Assembly: GCA_947259295.1 (NCBI GenBank)
Contig: CAMYMG010000055.1
Span: forward strand, 1-53,108
DNA: 53,108 nt
Direction: 5' to 3'
Source: an uncultured Rhizobiaceae bacterium
Lineage (GTDB): Bacteria; Pseudomonadota; Alphaproteobacteria; Rhizobiales; Rhizobiaceae
Notes under the pieces: model-generated
Database searches by the model: none
The model's input: only the letters and a program-made list of their open reading frames with translations
What the model was told of the DNA's origin: nothing
Part shown: positions 17,606 through 26,568 of the stretch, in pieces
Position numbering within the stretch: the stretch's first letter is position 1
How the letters are laid out: each line of letters opens with the position of its first letter
Translations under genes and position numbers: made by a program

Positions 17606-18372
17606 TCCGCCTGTTGGGAAAGTTGTGGTCGAGCAGTTCCGGCCAGTTGCAGAGTTCCGATGAGCCGTCGGCGGTGGCTGTTTGCGGCGCGCTCCGCAGC
17701 GGCACAAACCTCCTCAAATATATGCTGGAACAAAACTATTATATCCGTGTGAATTTTAACGCGTTCGGCTGGAAGCACTCTGGCGTTCCGGTACTTTCCG
17801 CCGGCTCCAGCCTGCGCTATCCCGCGGTCGCCGTAGCATACGTGGTTAAGAACCCGTACGCCTTTATTGTGTCCCTGCACCGCTACAACCAAAGAAAGGT
17901 GCTCGAAGGCCAGCGGATCAGTCTCAACGCTCACCCGGATTTCGACAGGTTCCTGACGGGTCCCGTGGTAATTTCTGATAGTCAGTTGCCGGGATCCCCT
18001 CAATTGCGTTTCGCAAATCCGGTGCAGTACTGGAACTTCGTCTACTGGAATTTGGAGACGTTGGACCGAGATCGGTTCCAGGTTGTCGGATTTAACTATG
18101 AGCACCTAATCACCGATCCCCCCGGCTTGCGCCTTGTTGAAGACGCTATTCCCCTGCGACGTCGAGCGTCCGACGTGTCGGCTCCTCCGGGAAACCGCCT
18201 CAAGCGAGGATCGGCAAACTCCTCAGCCAGTGGCGAGAGTGACGAACCGTTCGATCTCAAATACTATACCGAGGAACGTTACCTTCACTCCTTCACTGGC
18301 GAACAACTCGCCTTTGTTCGCTCGGAAGTCGACCGCTGGCTCATGGAAAGACGCAGCTACGCCATACATTGA
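17602..18372 (+). CDS. Sulfotransferase-like P-loop protein
   Basis: A 256-residue protein with a GTG start overlapping the preceding sulfotransferase stop, preceded by AAGGTGA. A PAPS-loop-like segment VAVCGALRSGTNLLKYML lies near residues 25-42 and a 3'-phosphate-like AYVVKNPYAFIVSLHRY near 79-95, as in sulfotransferases of the GALRSGTN type. The stretch from about residue 185 to 215 is rich in Arg, Ser and Gly and looks like a loop or a locally scrambled region. Probably a second sulfate-transfer enzyme with a different acceptor from its neighbour; a non-sulfating nucleotide-binding role is the main alternative. Confidence 0.65.
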   Translation: MIRLLGKLWSSSSGQLQSSDEPSAVAVCGALRSGTNLLKYMLEQNYYIRVNFNAFGWKHSGVPVLSAGSSLRYPAVAVAYVVKNPYAFIVSLHRYNQRKVLEGQRISLNAHPDFDRFLTGPVVISDSQLPGSPQLRFANPVQYWNFVYWNLETLDRDRFQVVGFNYEHLITDPPGLRLVEDAIPLRRRASDVSAPPGNRLKRGSANSSASGESDEPFDLKYYTEERYLHSFTGEQLAFVRSEVDRWLMERRSYAIH

Positions 18373-18449
18373 CTGCGCATGGGTTCATGGGCTCGCTATT
18401 GTAACTTTATAGCTGCACGTGCCAACCAGGTACCATGCAGTCCCACTCT

Positions 18450-19487
18450 CTATTTATAAAGCTTCGATTGTGCACCAATCAGCGCCATCACCCGCCCTAC
18501 CGACCATCCCATGGAGCGAACGGCGATGATCAGCGAAGCGACGCCGTAGACGGGCACGACGAGAAGGAAGATTGCGATCACGAATCTGGCCGCGAACAGC
18601 GGGATCTGTGCAGCGGCCAATCCTCCCGACATCGTCGCGCGCTTGATCTGGAAGTTGACGTTGGACTGAGCTGCGCCGCGAACGAACTGATAGATCAAAG
18701 ACAATCTGTCCAAGGTCATTGTCTCGTATACAAGAGCGCCCGGGCACCACTCGGGGACCGCGCCAGCAGCGCGCGCGGCCCGATAGAAGGCTGTGTCTGA
18801 CCCCCCTGTCACCAGCATGGTCTCATCAAAGCGCACGTTTGACTGCCTTTGCCAGGCAAGATCGCACAGCCAATTGTTGGTTACGATCGCGTACCGCTTG
18901 CCCCGCATGGCCCTCTCCGCGGTGATTCGGTTCTTGCGACGCATCCGCCCCGCTAGGCTCGCGTTGATAAACCGTTGAAATCCGTTCGCGTCGGCTGGCG
19001 GATCGGTCACTTCAACCGGTCCGCCAACCAGATGAGCGCCGGTCGTCTGCCAACACTCCACCAATCGGCACAGCCATCGACCGTCCGGATACTCGTCGTC
19101 GTCGATGAAGCAAAGCGCGTCTGCATCCATCGCCAGCGCCTCGTCGAGTGCTCTGTTGCGCGCAATAGGTATCCCTCGACGCGGTTCCGCAGCATAGCGG
19201 ACCTGGGCGCCGGTGGCGCGGTGGCGATCTACAATCGGTCTTGCGGAAGCGTCCGGGTCGTTGTCGATAACGAGCAGGGTCTGCCGAAACGTGTCGGTTA
19301 CCTCCAACCTTGAACACTCGGCCAAGAGCCTACCTAAAAGTTCACCGCGCTTGTATGTGAGGATTGCGACGACCACGTGCCTGACGGATGGCCCGGCAAC
19401 AGTTTCAACCCTGCATACTGCAACAGTCTGGTCCGGCGGCAATGGCGGCGTGTCCCCAGCGAATGTGTTCAAGTAGGCGCTCGACAT
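18450..19487 (-). CDS. Glycosyltransferase family 2 protein with C-terminal membrane helices
   Basis: GT-A enzyme of 345 residues. It opens with VVVAILTYKRGELLGRLL near residue 38, has LLVIDNDPDASA, the RGIPIARNRALDEAL segment and the metal-binding ALCFIDDDEYPDGRW near residue 130. The C-terminal 60 residues contain two hydrophobic stretches (FVIAIFLLVVPVYGVASLIIAV), so it sits on the inner membrane. It stands alone on the minus strand between plus-strand genes. Donor sugar unknown. Confidence 0.85.
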   Translation of the reverse strand: MSSAYLNTFAGDTPPLPPDQTVAVCRVETVAGPSVRHVVVAILTYKRGELLGRLLAECSRLEVTDTFRQTLLVIDNDPDASARPIVDRHRATGAQVRYAAEPRRGIPIARNRALDEALAMDADALCFIDDDEYPDGRWLCRLVECWQTTGAHLVGGPVEVTDPPADANGFQRFINASLAGRMRRKNRITAERAMRGKRYAIVTNNWLCDLAWQRQSNVRFDETMLVTGGSDTAFYRAARAAGAVPEWCPGALVYETMTLDRLSLIYQFVRGAAQSNVNFQIKRATMSGGLAAAQIPLFAARFVIAIFLLVVPVYGVASLIIAVRSMGWSVGRVMALIGAQSKLYK

Positions 19488-19722
19488 TGCTGTTGAGTGC
19501 GCTGACCCAGCCCATGTCCCTGTACTATGCCATACGAAGCGGAGAGGTTCCAGCTACCCTGTCCCTGGTACGGTGCTTTCGGGTACGAACAAAAGTAATC
19601 TTGCTGCTTCGCGTGCACGGAAAATCTATGATATCTGACCAGTGATCGGGCGGCACCTGCGCAAGGACCCATTTTGGGTGGTTCAGCCACGGCGCTCACA
19701 CACTCGATGAGAACCAGGCAAC

Positions 19723-21192
19723 GTGATGCACGCGTCTATCATGCGAACTGCGCAACCGACATTGGTGGCTACGGTCATCCTGTTGTTCTTGGCAGCCTAT
19801 CATGCCGTTCTTTTGCCGGTGGGCAGTCTTCACCACGGCGATGAGTTTCTGACCCTGGACCGATCGAACTCCTTCTTGCTTAGAGACGACTGGTTTACGG
19901 TCTTTTCCAACAATGAACCCACGTTCAAGAAGCCACCCCTCCAGTATTGGATGACGGCCGGCCTGCTGCGGGCGGGCGTAGGCTTGGAAACTGCAGTGCG
20001 TCTTCCTTCCTTCCTGTTTGGGCTGGGGATCCTGGTCAACATAGGCCTCCTCGCACGGCTAGTCCTTCCCGCGAACCGCTGGGTAGCGCCTATTGCTATT
20101 GTTCTGATGTCCAGTTCGACGCGTTTTTGGGAGAGCAGTCTATCCGGCCTTTTGGATAATGGGGCGACCTTCTTTGCTACACTTGCTATGATCGCTTCTT
20201 TCCGGGCACTGGAACGCCCCCGATGGTGGTACGTCGTGGCGCTTGCCTGTGGTTTGGGTGCGCTTCAGAAAGCTCCGATTCCCGTCGCCTTCGCAGCCGC
20301 CCCCATCCTCGGTCAACTGCTTTGGCCAACCAGGACCGCTGGACTACGCGCTAGCCTCGGCTCGCGTCATTTTGGGTTGGCGCTGGTGCTCGCGACGGTG
20401 CTGATCCTTTTTTGGCCCCTGCTGCAATGGTTTCGTCATGGCGGCGCGGCTGTCCACGAAGCCTTTGTCCAGCAATTCCTGGAGCGCTTCTCACCTACTG
20501 GGGAGGACTCGGGCGGGCCGCGCCGGTCCGTTTATACGTTGCTGATAAACGGCGAGCCGTTTCTACGCATCCCCGGCATCGCTGCCATGATCTGGCTGCC
20601 GTGGCTGACTGGCAGGCGTGCCCTGTGGATTTTGCCAATAATGCTGGCGGTCTATGCGGTCGTTGTCGCAATGGCGTCTGGATATGTCTCGCCCCGATAT
20701 TCACTCCTTTTCCTCCCGCAAATTCTGGCTTGCCTTGCCGCAGTAATCGTCATCGCCTTCACTCGCCCCCTGCACCGCTTTATCGCCGTCGCGGTTATTA
20801 GCGCGGCAAGCCTGGGGCCAGCAAAAACCGCCCGAATGCTCGATCTCAATAAGGAAGGGATCGAACCATTCGTCCCGATAATGCGCAGCGTGGGCAGTGC
20901 CATCCGGCCTGGAGAGGACCTGATTATTTGTGTCAGGGACGATGGCGCCAAACGTCTTTCCAGCGGCGCACTCTCTCACTATGCTGCGGGAGGGCAACCC
21001 TATTTCCGGTTGAGAGACGTCAACGCACTGCCGGCTCTCATTGCGGAAGGCACCCTTACGCCGCCGTTTCGCGGGCTTTGCAGCGAACGCCAGTTTGAAG
21101 CTTTGAACACAGTTCTTATTGGCGTTCATGCAGTTGCGGCCGATCAGGGATTTGTGCATTGGACAGCAACCGGCCTTCGACTTACCGAATGA
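19723..21192 (+). CDS. GT39/ArnT-like membrane glycosyltransferase
   Basis: A polytopic transferase of 489 residues that would move a sugar from a polyprenyl-phosphate carrier to a lipid or glycan on the periplasmic face. Evidence: about ten hydrophobic helices, an early acidic pair HHGDEFLTLD near residues 38-47, and KKPPLQYW near residue 69, the loop signature of ArnT/PMT-type enzymes (KPPL.YW). Its C-terminal soluble part (residues about 380-489) is small. The start ATG is at 19723 with alternative in-frame ATGs at 19726 and 19741. It ends 7 bases before the surface-carbohydrate gene, suggesting cotranscription. Confidence 0.85.
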   Translation: MMHASIMRTAQPTLVATVILLFLAAYHAVLLPVGSLHHGDEFLTLDRSNSFLLRDDWFTVFSNNEPTFKKPPLQYWMTAGLLRAGVGLETAVRLPSFLFGLGILVNIGLLARLVLPANRWVAPIAIVLMSSSTRFWESSLSGLLDNGATFFATLAMIASFRALERPRWWYVVALACGLGALQKAPIPVAFAAAPILGQLLWPTRTAGLRASLGSRHFGLALVLATVLILFWPLLQWFRHGGAAVHEAFVQQFLERFSPTGEDSGGPRRSVYTLLINGEPFLRIPGIAAMIWLPWLTGRRALWILPIMLAVYAVVVAMASGYVSPRYSLLFLPQILACLAAVIVIAFTRPLHRFIAVAVISAASLGPAKTARMLDLNKEGIEPFVPIMRSVGSAIRPGEDLIICVRDDGAKRLSSGALSHYAAGGQPYFRLRDVNALPALIAEGTLTPPFRGLCSERQFEALNTVLIGVHAVAADQGFVHWTATGLRLTE

Positions 21193-21199
21193 TCCTCTG

Positions 21200-22618
21200 A
21201 TGCCTCATCTATATCTCCCCATAACAAGCCAACCCCGCGAGTTGGACGCAAAGATCCTCCTCGCCTTGTTCGCGGCCGACCGCGGGATCTCACCCCTGGT
21301 AGGCTACAAGTCCGCTTTCTACGAAAGCTTAGCGCGGTTGGAGCCGGGTGTCCTTGTGGCCCACAACGCACGTCAGAAGTCCGAAAATATACGCCGCTTC
21401 AGCAAGTTCGGCCACAATGTCGTCGTGCTCGACGAAGAGGCGCTCGTCCGCCAATCGGATGAAATATTCCTCGGCAAGCATCCTCGCGGTGCCTTCGAAC
21501 ACGTTGGTCATGTCCTATGCTGGGGACAGGACGATTTCGACATGTGGCACACTGCAGGCCTCGATTTTCGAGGCGGCTTCAGCATAGTGGGCAATCCACG
21601 TTTTGATCTGATGAGGCCAGAGGTGCGCGCCTATTTCGATCCTCAGGTCGCCGCACTGAGAGAGCGATTTGGCAACTATATCCTGTTGAACACGAACTTT
21701 CCGACCGTGAACAATCAGACGCCGCGCGGAAGCGGGATGCGCCTTGCGCAATGGGCGTTAGACGACCGCGGAAGGCAGATCCAGGACGCCTTCCTGACAA
21801 ACAAGCGGCGCATGTTTGAGGCAATGTTGGCCCTCGTGCGTCCGCTTGCCGAAGCGGTTGCCCCGCTGTTGCTGGTCATCCGCCCGCACCCGAACGAAGA
21901 TCACGATCCCTGGCATGCCGCCGCTGCAGCGCTCCCGAACATACGCGTTGTTTTTGAAGGAGGTGTGGTGCCTTGGCTTCTTGGCGCGCGGGCGCTTATC
22001 CACAACAACTGCACAACTGCCGTCGAAGCCGCGGCCTGCGACACGCCGGTGCTCAATTTCCGCCCGTGGTGTGCGGAGTTCGACAACGAACTTGCCCACA
22101 GCCTGGGGGCCGATTGTGCAGATGCCGGGGAGTTGGCGGCAGCGGTACGAGACATCGTCGTCCGCTCCGACCGCAAGTCAGATGCCGCGCATTTGTCGGC
22201 ACATATCGCAAGCCTCTCAGGCGAATTGTCATGCCAGCGCATCGTCGCCCTCGTTGAAGCACTCCACCCGCCACATCGTCGACCAAGCTTGACCGACATG
22301 AGTGAACGCCTTAAGATTGCCGTCGGTCTCAAGGCGCTCCGGGTTCGGCGCGCGACGCGTCTCTATCTGAGGCGCAGCGGACGGCGGCGCCTGGCGGTGA
22401 TCCGGCGGGAATTTCCTCATTTGAGTCCGATGAAGATGGATACGACCATCCTCGACTACTCTACCGAGCAACTTAAGCTGTTCGCACGCCAGTTTCCGCC
22501 GCTTGTCGAGTCGGAGTTGAGCGACCGCGTAGGGGAATTCTCCAAAACGCTGAACAGGTTCAAGGGGATGCGTGTTCGCGTGATCAGCGATAACATGTTC
22601 ACCATCGAACGGGGATGA
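21200..22618 (+). CDS. Surface-carbohydrate biosynthesis protein, GT-B-like, copy 1 (intact)
   Basis: A 472-residue protein starting MPHLYLPITSQPREL, the hallmark opening of the surface-polysaccharide biosynthesis family that shares a GT-B-like fold with CDP-glycerol-type and capsule transferases. Further blocks are VVLDEEALVRQSDEIFL, NPRFDLMRP, LLNTNFPTVNN, RPHPNED and ALIHNNCTTAVEA, the last probably contacting the nucleotide donor. I place the start at 21200 because the homologous copy at 26569 begins with the same residues; the open frame continues upstream inside the previous gene. An Arg-rich C-terminal tail (residues about 365-390) differs from the second copy. Confidence 0.8.
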   Translation: MPHLYLPITSQPRELDAKILLALFAADRGISPLVGYKSAFYESLARLEPGVLVAHNARQKSENIRRFSKFGHNVVVLDEEALVRQSDEIFLGKHPRGAFEHVGHVLCWGQDDFDMWHTAGLDFRGGFSIVGNPRFDLMRPEVRAYFDPQVAALRERFGNYILLNTNFPTVNNQTPRGSGMRLAQWALDDRGRQIQDAFLTNKRRMFEAMLALVRPLAEAVAPLLLVIRPHPNEDHDPWHAAAAALPNIRVVFEGGVVPWLLGARALIHNNCTTAVEAAACDTPVLNFRPWCAEFDNELAHSLGADCADAGELAAAVRDIVVRSDRKSDAAHLSAHIASLSGELSCQRIVALVEALHPPHRRPSLTDMSERLKIAVGLKALRVRRATRLYLRRSGRRRLAVIRREFPHLSPMKMDTTILDYSTEQLKLFARQFPPLVESELSDRVGEFSKTLNRFKGMRVRVISDNMFTIERG

Positions 22619-22740
22619 CTATCGCCAATCCAGGCATTGTCATTGGCCAGTTTGGGCAACAGAAGACATCAAGGCAGCGTTGGACGGCTAATTTCTATTT
22701 CTCGCGCGTTTCGCGAGAGCCAAGCACAATCTTGCATCGT

Positions 22741-22858
22741 GCGGCGACTTCGATTCTAGTGCTCGACCAACGCTGGGTCGGGTGTACTCGTCGTGTCATA
22801 CGGATGCCATTGGACCACGATGATCGTCAGGGCGTCGCCGAAATGGTGGGAGAATAGG
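22741..22858 (+). repeat. Duplicated leader segment upstream of PhyH gene, copy 1
   Basis: Bases 22741-22769 match 37703-37731 at 27 of 29 positions, and the last 26 bases before the ATG (22833-22858) match the corresponding bases at 37789-37814 at about 22 of 26; the middle has diverged. The similarity continues through the coding sequence that follows, so this is one end of a duplicated block of more than 1 kb. A short coding frame (AATSILVLDQ) seems shared as well, possibly the tail of a lost gene. Confidence 0.65.
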
Positions 22859-23785
22859 ATGTCATCGCCGATCAAGAAGTTCGTCAGGCCTCACTCCTTG
22901 ACACATTGCGTACTGGACCATTCATTGATCGGGCGTTTGAAGCATGTGCTTTGGCGCCGAGGGATCAATGCCGAGCGCACGCGGCGACAGGCGGGCGGAA
23001 CTGATCTCGATTCCACAGCGCGATCAATCGTCAGGCAACTCGCTGAAAAGGGCATTGTCATTGGAAATGTGACGGACTTCCTTAGCGACAGCGGACTGGC
23101 CGCCTTTAGGGAAGGCGAGCAAGTCATACGGGCCGAAGTGGCGAGCGAAAAAGTCCAGGATACGTTGACGAACGGCCGCAACTCCGGCCAAAACAAGGAC
23201 TATCTGATACAAATTGTTAATTTCAGCGATCCGATCGATGCCGGTCACCCGTTGCTGCGCCTCGCGCTGGACGAGCGCCTGCTGAAGATCGTGGCTGACT
23301 ATATGGGTATGTGGCCTCAACTCCATGCAATCAGTTCTTGGCTGAATTTCCCAGTCGATCAGGACGCCAAAGCTTCGCAGCTTTGGCATCGGGACCCCGA
23401 GGATCTGAAGACGGTCAAGGTCTTCATATATTTAGACGATGTCGGTCCGAAACAGGGGCCATTCAGTTTCATCGGGGGAAGCCACCCGTTGGGCGCAGAT
23501 TGCGAACGACTTCCCGAACACCAACATCCGCGCCGAGTTCTCGATCAGGAGATGGCGAAGACGTTCCCCGAAGATCGGTGGACCCGGTGCACCGGGCCGG
23601 CAGGCACGATGATCATGGCCGATACAGTCGGATACCACCGCGGCGGCCAGGTGCAAGAAGGGCACCGGCTGCTCGTTACGTTTACCTATACGTCTGGCGC
23701 GCCGCAGGAAAAGCGTAAGCTGGCGGTTACCGGGCAACCGAACTGGCAGCTCAGCCCGATCCAGGACTTCGCGCTAAAGAACTAA
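22859..23785 (+). CDS. Phytanoyl-CoA dioxygenase (PhyH) family protein, intact copy
   Basis: Fe(II)/2-oxoglutarate-dependent oxygenase, 308 residues. The iron triad is complete: H177 and D179 in LWHRDPED and H260 in TVGYHRGG, with Arg in EGHRLLVTF available for 2-oxoglutarate. Enzymes of this family hydroxylate lipids, amino acids or small molecules. The start at 22859 follows a strong GGGAG box; an in-frame ATG 66 bases upstream is less likely. Placement among sulfotransferase, carrier-protein and transferase genes suggests hydroxylation of the acyl or aminoacyl group or of a sugar. A damaged duplicate lies at 37.8 kb. Confidence 0.88.
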   Translation: MSSPIKKFVRPHSLTHCVLDHSLIGRLKHVLWRRGINAERTRRQAGGTDLDSTARSIVRQLAEKGIVIGNVTDFLSDSGLAAFREGEQVIRAEVASEKVQDTLTNGRNSGQNKDYLIQIVNFSDPIDAGHPLLRLALDERLLKIVADYMGMWPQLHAISSWLNFPVDQDAKASQLWHRDPEDLKTVKVFIYLDDVGPKQGPFSFIGGSHPLGADCERLPEHQHPRRVLDQEMAKTFPEDRWTRCTGPAGTMIMADTVGYHRGGQVQEGHRLLVTFTYTSGAPQEKRKLAVTGQPNWQLSPIQDFALKN

Positions 23786-24158
23786 TCTTTATCCACATGG
23801 CGAGGTAATACTAAGGGGACTCTAGAGTAACAAGTCTACCTCACAGATGAATGCTGTTGCATTTAAGCGTGATGCGTCGCCTTCGCGAGATCGAGGATGC
23901 GATTTGACCCATCGTCGCTCCACGACCTTTGGTATCATGCCGATGCCGAGTTACAGGTGCGGGGCGGGTCCCGGTCATAGATATTGTTGACGTCGCAAGA
24001 TGTCGAGCAACCGGATCCTCAAGAATTACAACATGTAAAGGCTAGCTTATAGACGCGGACGAAACGGGAGCACGTTCCATGACCTCTCTTCACTGACGAG
24101 GAGCGTTCCTTGCAATCCCTAGCCAGATCATGCAACAAAGTGTTTGGGGTAGGTGGCT
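23786..24158. other. Intergenic region before P450 gene
   Basis: About 370 bases with no supported gene; lower G+C than the coding neighbours. TTGACG occurs near 23988 without a convincing -10 partner. I see no terminator hairpin with a T-run after the PhyH gene. Confidence 0.45.
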
Positions 24159-25361
24159 ATGACGGTTTTAGATCTGACCGATCCAGAATTTATTCAGAAT
24201 CCCTATGGGGTATATGACCGGCTCCGTAGGGACGATCCAGTCCACTACTCAAAAATGGGATTCTGGTTTCTGACGCGCTACGAAGATGTCTGCGCGGCAT
24301 TGAGGAACCCCGGTCTCAGCAATAGACCATCGCGCTTCTCTGTCGTGCACGAAAGCAACCGAACGCGCCACGTCTGCGCAGATGTGGCGGCGAACCTTGT
24401 GGCCTTTCGGGACGGACCGAAACATCGCGAACCTCGTCGGATTTTCGCCAAGACGCTCACAGCGCTCATCAAAGAACGGCAATCGCTGGTGCGGAATGTC
24501 GCTGAAAGCATGGTAGCAAGACTCGCTGGGAAGTCGGCGATGGAGTTCTCAGCGGAGTTTGCAGAGCCGTTTGCCGCCACCTGCATCACCCAGATGATGG
24601 GGCTTCCGAGCGCTGACGTTGCTAGGCTGAAGGCATGGAGCAACCTTCTGTTCTACATGTTCCATCATATTCCACCTGATATCGTGGACAGTGTAAATCA
24701 AGGCCTTGCCGAATTCAGGTCATACATTGAGCAGGTGTTGGAGTCTCGGAGACAATCGCCGCAGGATGATTTCCTCACACACCTTCTGGACGATTGTCAC
24801 GTCGAGCATGAACTTTCGCCTGAGGAAATGGTTGATAATACGATGCTCCTGATAGCGGACGGAATAGAGAATGTTCAAGCCGGACTTACGGGAGCAATCT
24901 CGACCGTTCTTCGTCATCGAGAGGCGATCGACGCTATCCGCGGCGGCGGACCGTCGATACACGGCATAGTAGACGAGTGCCTTCGATATGAGAGTCCCGG
25001 CCAGTACCAAGGTCGCATTGCGCTGGAACCGATCGTCATCGGCGGCAAGACCATCCGGGCGAACTCAGTTGTGCTGCTAGGTATCGGCGCTGCAAATCGC
25101 GATCCATCCGTCTTTCAGGAGCCCCACAGGTTCGTCGTCGATCGAAAGGGGGCCGGACACCTGGCTTTTGGCCTTGGCCGTCATGCGTGCATCGGCGGAG
25201 CTCTTTTCCGAGCGGAACTCGAGGCAGCGCTGGTCGGGTTGTTCGATGGGTCCATTGAGCTAGCCCTGTGCCAAGATTCAATGACTTGGACGACGCGCGC
25301 CGGCCACCGTTGGCCGGCAGAGTTGCGATTGAATCTAGCCCGGCGAGCCGGGCGCTGTTAG
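24159..25361 (+). CDS. Cytochrome P450, bacterial class I type
   Basis: Heme monooxygenase of about 400 residues. The heme loop FGLGRHACIGG places the thiolate ligand at Cys344, and the ExxR helix is ECLRYESP. The I-helix reads LLIADGIENVQAG: the acidic residue is kept but the usual threonine after it (A/G-G-x-D/E-T) is Asn, an uncommon arrangement that can alter oxygen activation. The ATG at 24159 has GGTAGG at good spacing; a GTG six bases earlier is the alternative. No ferredoxin or reductase gene is adjacent. It lies downstream of the PhyH gene, so both may tailor the same compound. Confidence 0.9.
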   Translation: MTVLDLTDPEFIQNPYGVYDRLRRDDPVHYSKMGFWFLTRYEDVCAALRNPGLSNRPSRFSVVHESNRTRHVCADVAANLVAFRDGPKHREPRRIFAKTLTALIKERQSLVRNVAESMVARLAGKSAMEFSAEFAEPFAATCITQMMGLPSADVARLKAWSNLLFYMFHHIPPDIVDSVNQGLAEFRSYIEQVLESRRQSPQDDFLTHLLDDCHVEHELSPEEMVDNTMLLIADGIENVQAGLTGAISTVLRHREAIDAIRGGGPSIHGIVDECLRYESPGQYQGRIALEPIVIGGKTIRANSVVLLGIGAANRDPSVFQEPHRFVVDRKGAGHLAFGLGRHACIGGALFRAELEAALVGLFDGSIELALCQDSMTWTTRAGHRWPAELRLNLARRAGRC

Positions 25362-25400
25362 CGCCTGCATTCAATCCAGTCTTCGGGAATAGGCAGTGTG

Positions 25401-26237
25401 TCAGGTTTCGACCGGCTTCGCGCTAACTGCCGACCGAGTGATAGCATCGATGACTGCCTGTGCCGAGAGTCCAGGGAACGTGCTCTCTAAAACGTGTCCC
25501 AATTCCGTGAGCGACACCGGAAAATAACGCCACTTTTTCCACGATTGCATGACAGTGTCGCTCGTGAGCGTTTTCGAACGAAGCCAGAGCCGACCCTTGA
25601 CATGAATTACAGGGAATTTTTTTGCGAGTTTGTTTTGATTTCCAAGGTCATGAATAGATATCGGGTCCGGCCCTCTGGTGTATACTCCAAGGCCTGCCGA
25701 GACGAACGGGATGCGTTCTTTCTTTAATGAGACCCCCTTCCAGGCCGGCCTGACCATATATCCCTCGTCGGGCGACAACACCGTACCATCGGTGCAGTTT
25801 GCATTGGCGAGTATGGCGTCGAGATAGTATTGCGGCGCCATCGCGTCGTCGTCGTCTAGTCGGAAGACAAAGGCTCGGCTATCGCCCACGATTGTTCGAA
25901 GCAGGGGCTTGACCACAGAAAAGTCGTCACCTGGACGACTTTCCACAATCTGCAACCATGGCCGGGCGGCAGCGATGTTCACGATCCTCTGTTTGAACAT
26001 CGCCGTCAAATCGTGAGACAGCATGATGACATGCTGAAAGTTATGATAGCGGGCAGCGAACTGATCCAGCGAAGGTAGGGCAATTGCTCGAAACAGCTGT
26101 TCGCGATGGGCCAGCCGCTCTGGCCGCCAAAGCAAATTGCGCGCATCGTCGATAGCAAGGCCGCGTGTTCCGGCGAAGCTTCTTTGATGAAGAACGGAAT
26201 AGCGGGTGATTCCGACTATGCTCAGCTTTGCCGCCAT
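25401..26237 (-). CDS. Putative rhamnosyltransferase-like glycosyltransferase
   Basis: From 26237 the product is 278 residues and opens MAAKLSIVGITRYSVLH, with REQLFRAIALPSLDQ, HVIMLSHDL and the acidic motif FVFRLDDDDAM near residue 130, the pattern of the putative rhamnosyltransferase family (GT-A like). The frame stays open upstream to ATGs at 26444 and 26564; the 69 residues from 26444 (containing LHLYATQSVFLIFRRR) look plausibly coding, so the true N-terminus is uncertain. It is convergent with the P450 gene and divergent from the second surface-carbohydrate gene. Confidence 0.7.
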   Translation of the reverse strand: MAAKLSIVGITRYSVLHQRSFAGTRGLAIDDARNLLWRPERLAHREQLFRAIALPSLDQFAARYHNFQHVIMLSHDLTAMFKQRIVNIAAARPWLQIVESRPGDDFSVVKPLLRTIVGDSRAFVFRLDDDDAMAPQYYLDAILANANCTDGTVLSPDEGYMVRPAWKGVSLKKERIPFVSAGLGVYTRGPDPISIHDLGNQNKLAKKFPVIHVKGRLWLRSKTLTSDTVMQSWKKWRYFPVSLTELGHVLESTFPGLSAQAVIDAITRSAVSAKPVET

Positions 26238-26568
26238 TCCAACTGCCCAATTCTCCGCGCCGAAAATGCCGATATTCTTACCCGAGCTGGCGGGTCCCGG
26301 CGGTAATCCCGCAAAATACCCTAGTTTGCCGTATATCTTCTCCCGGTCGTCTCGTCTCCTGAAAATGAGAAATACGCTTTGGGTCGCATACAGATGGAGG
26401 GCTACACCATAGTCCCGCGCGTGCTCGCCCGCCGTACGGGCCATAGATTGAACGTAGCACTTTCTGACTTGAACGACAGGACCACGCAGGCCAGTGGGCG
26501 TTTTTCGGTGTGGATCGCCAAGGCGGCATGATCTATCAAAAGCACCGTCACCTGCGCAGGCCATATTT

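Noticed and set aside
25350..25370. Small GGCGCT/AGCGCC hairpin at the end of the first P450 gene
   Set aside because: Only six base pairs with a 3-base loop, overlapping the stop codon and lacking a T-run; not good enough for a terminator call.
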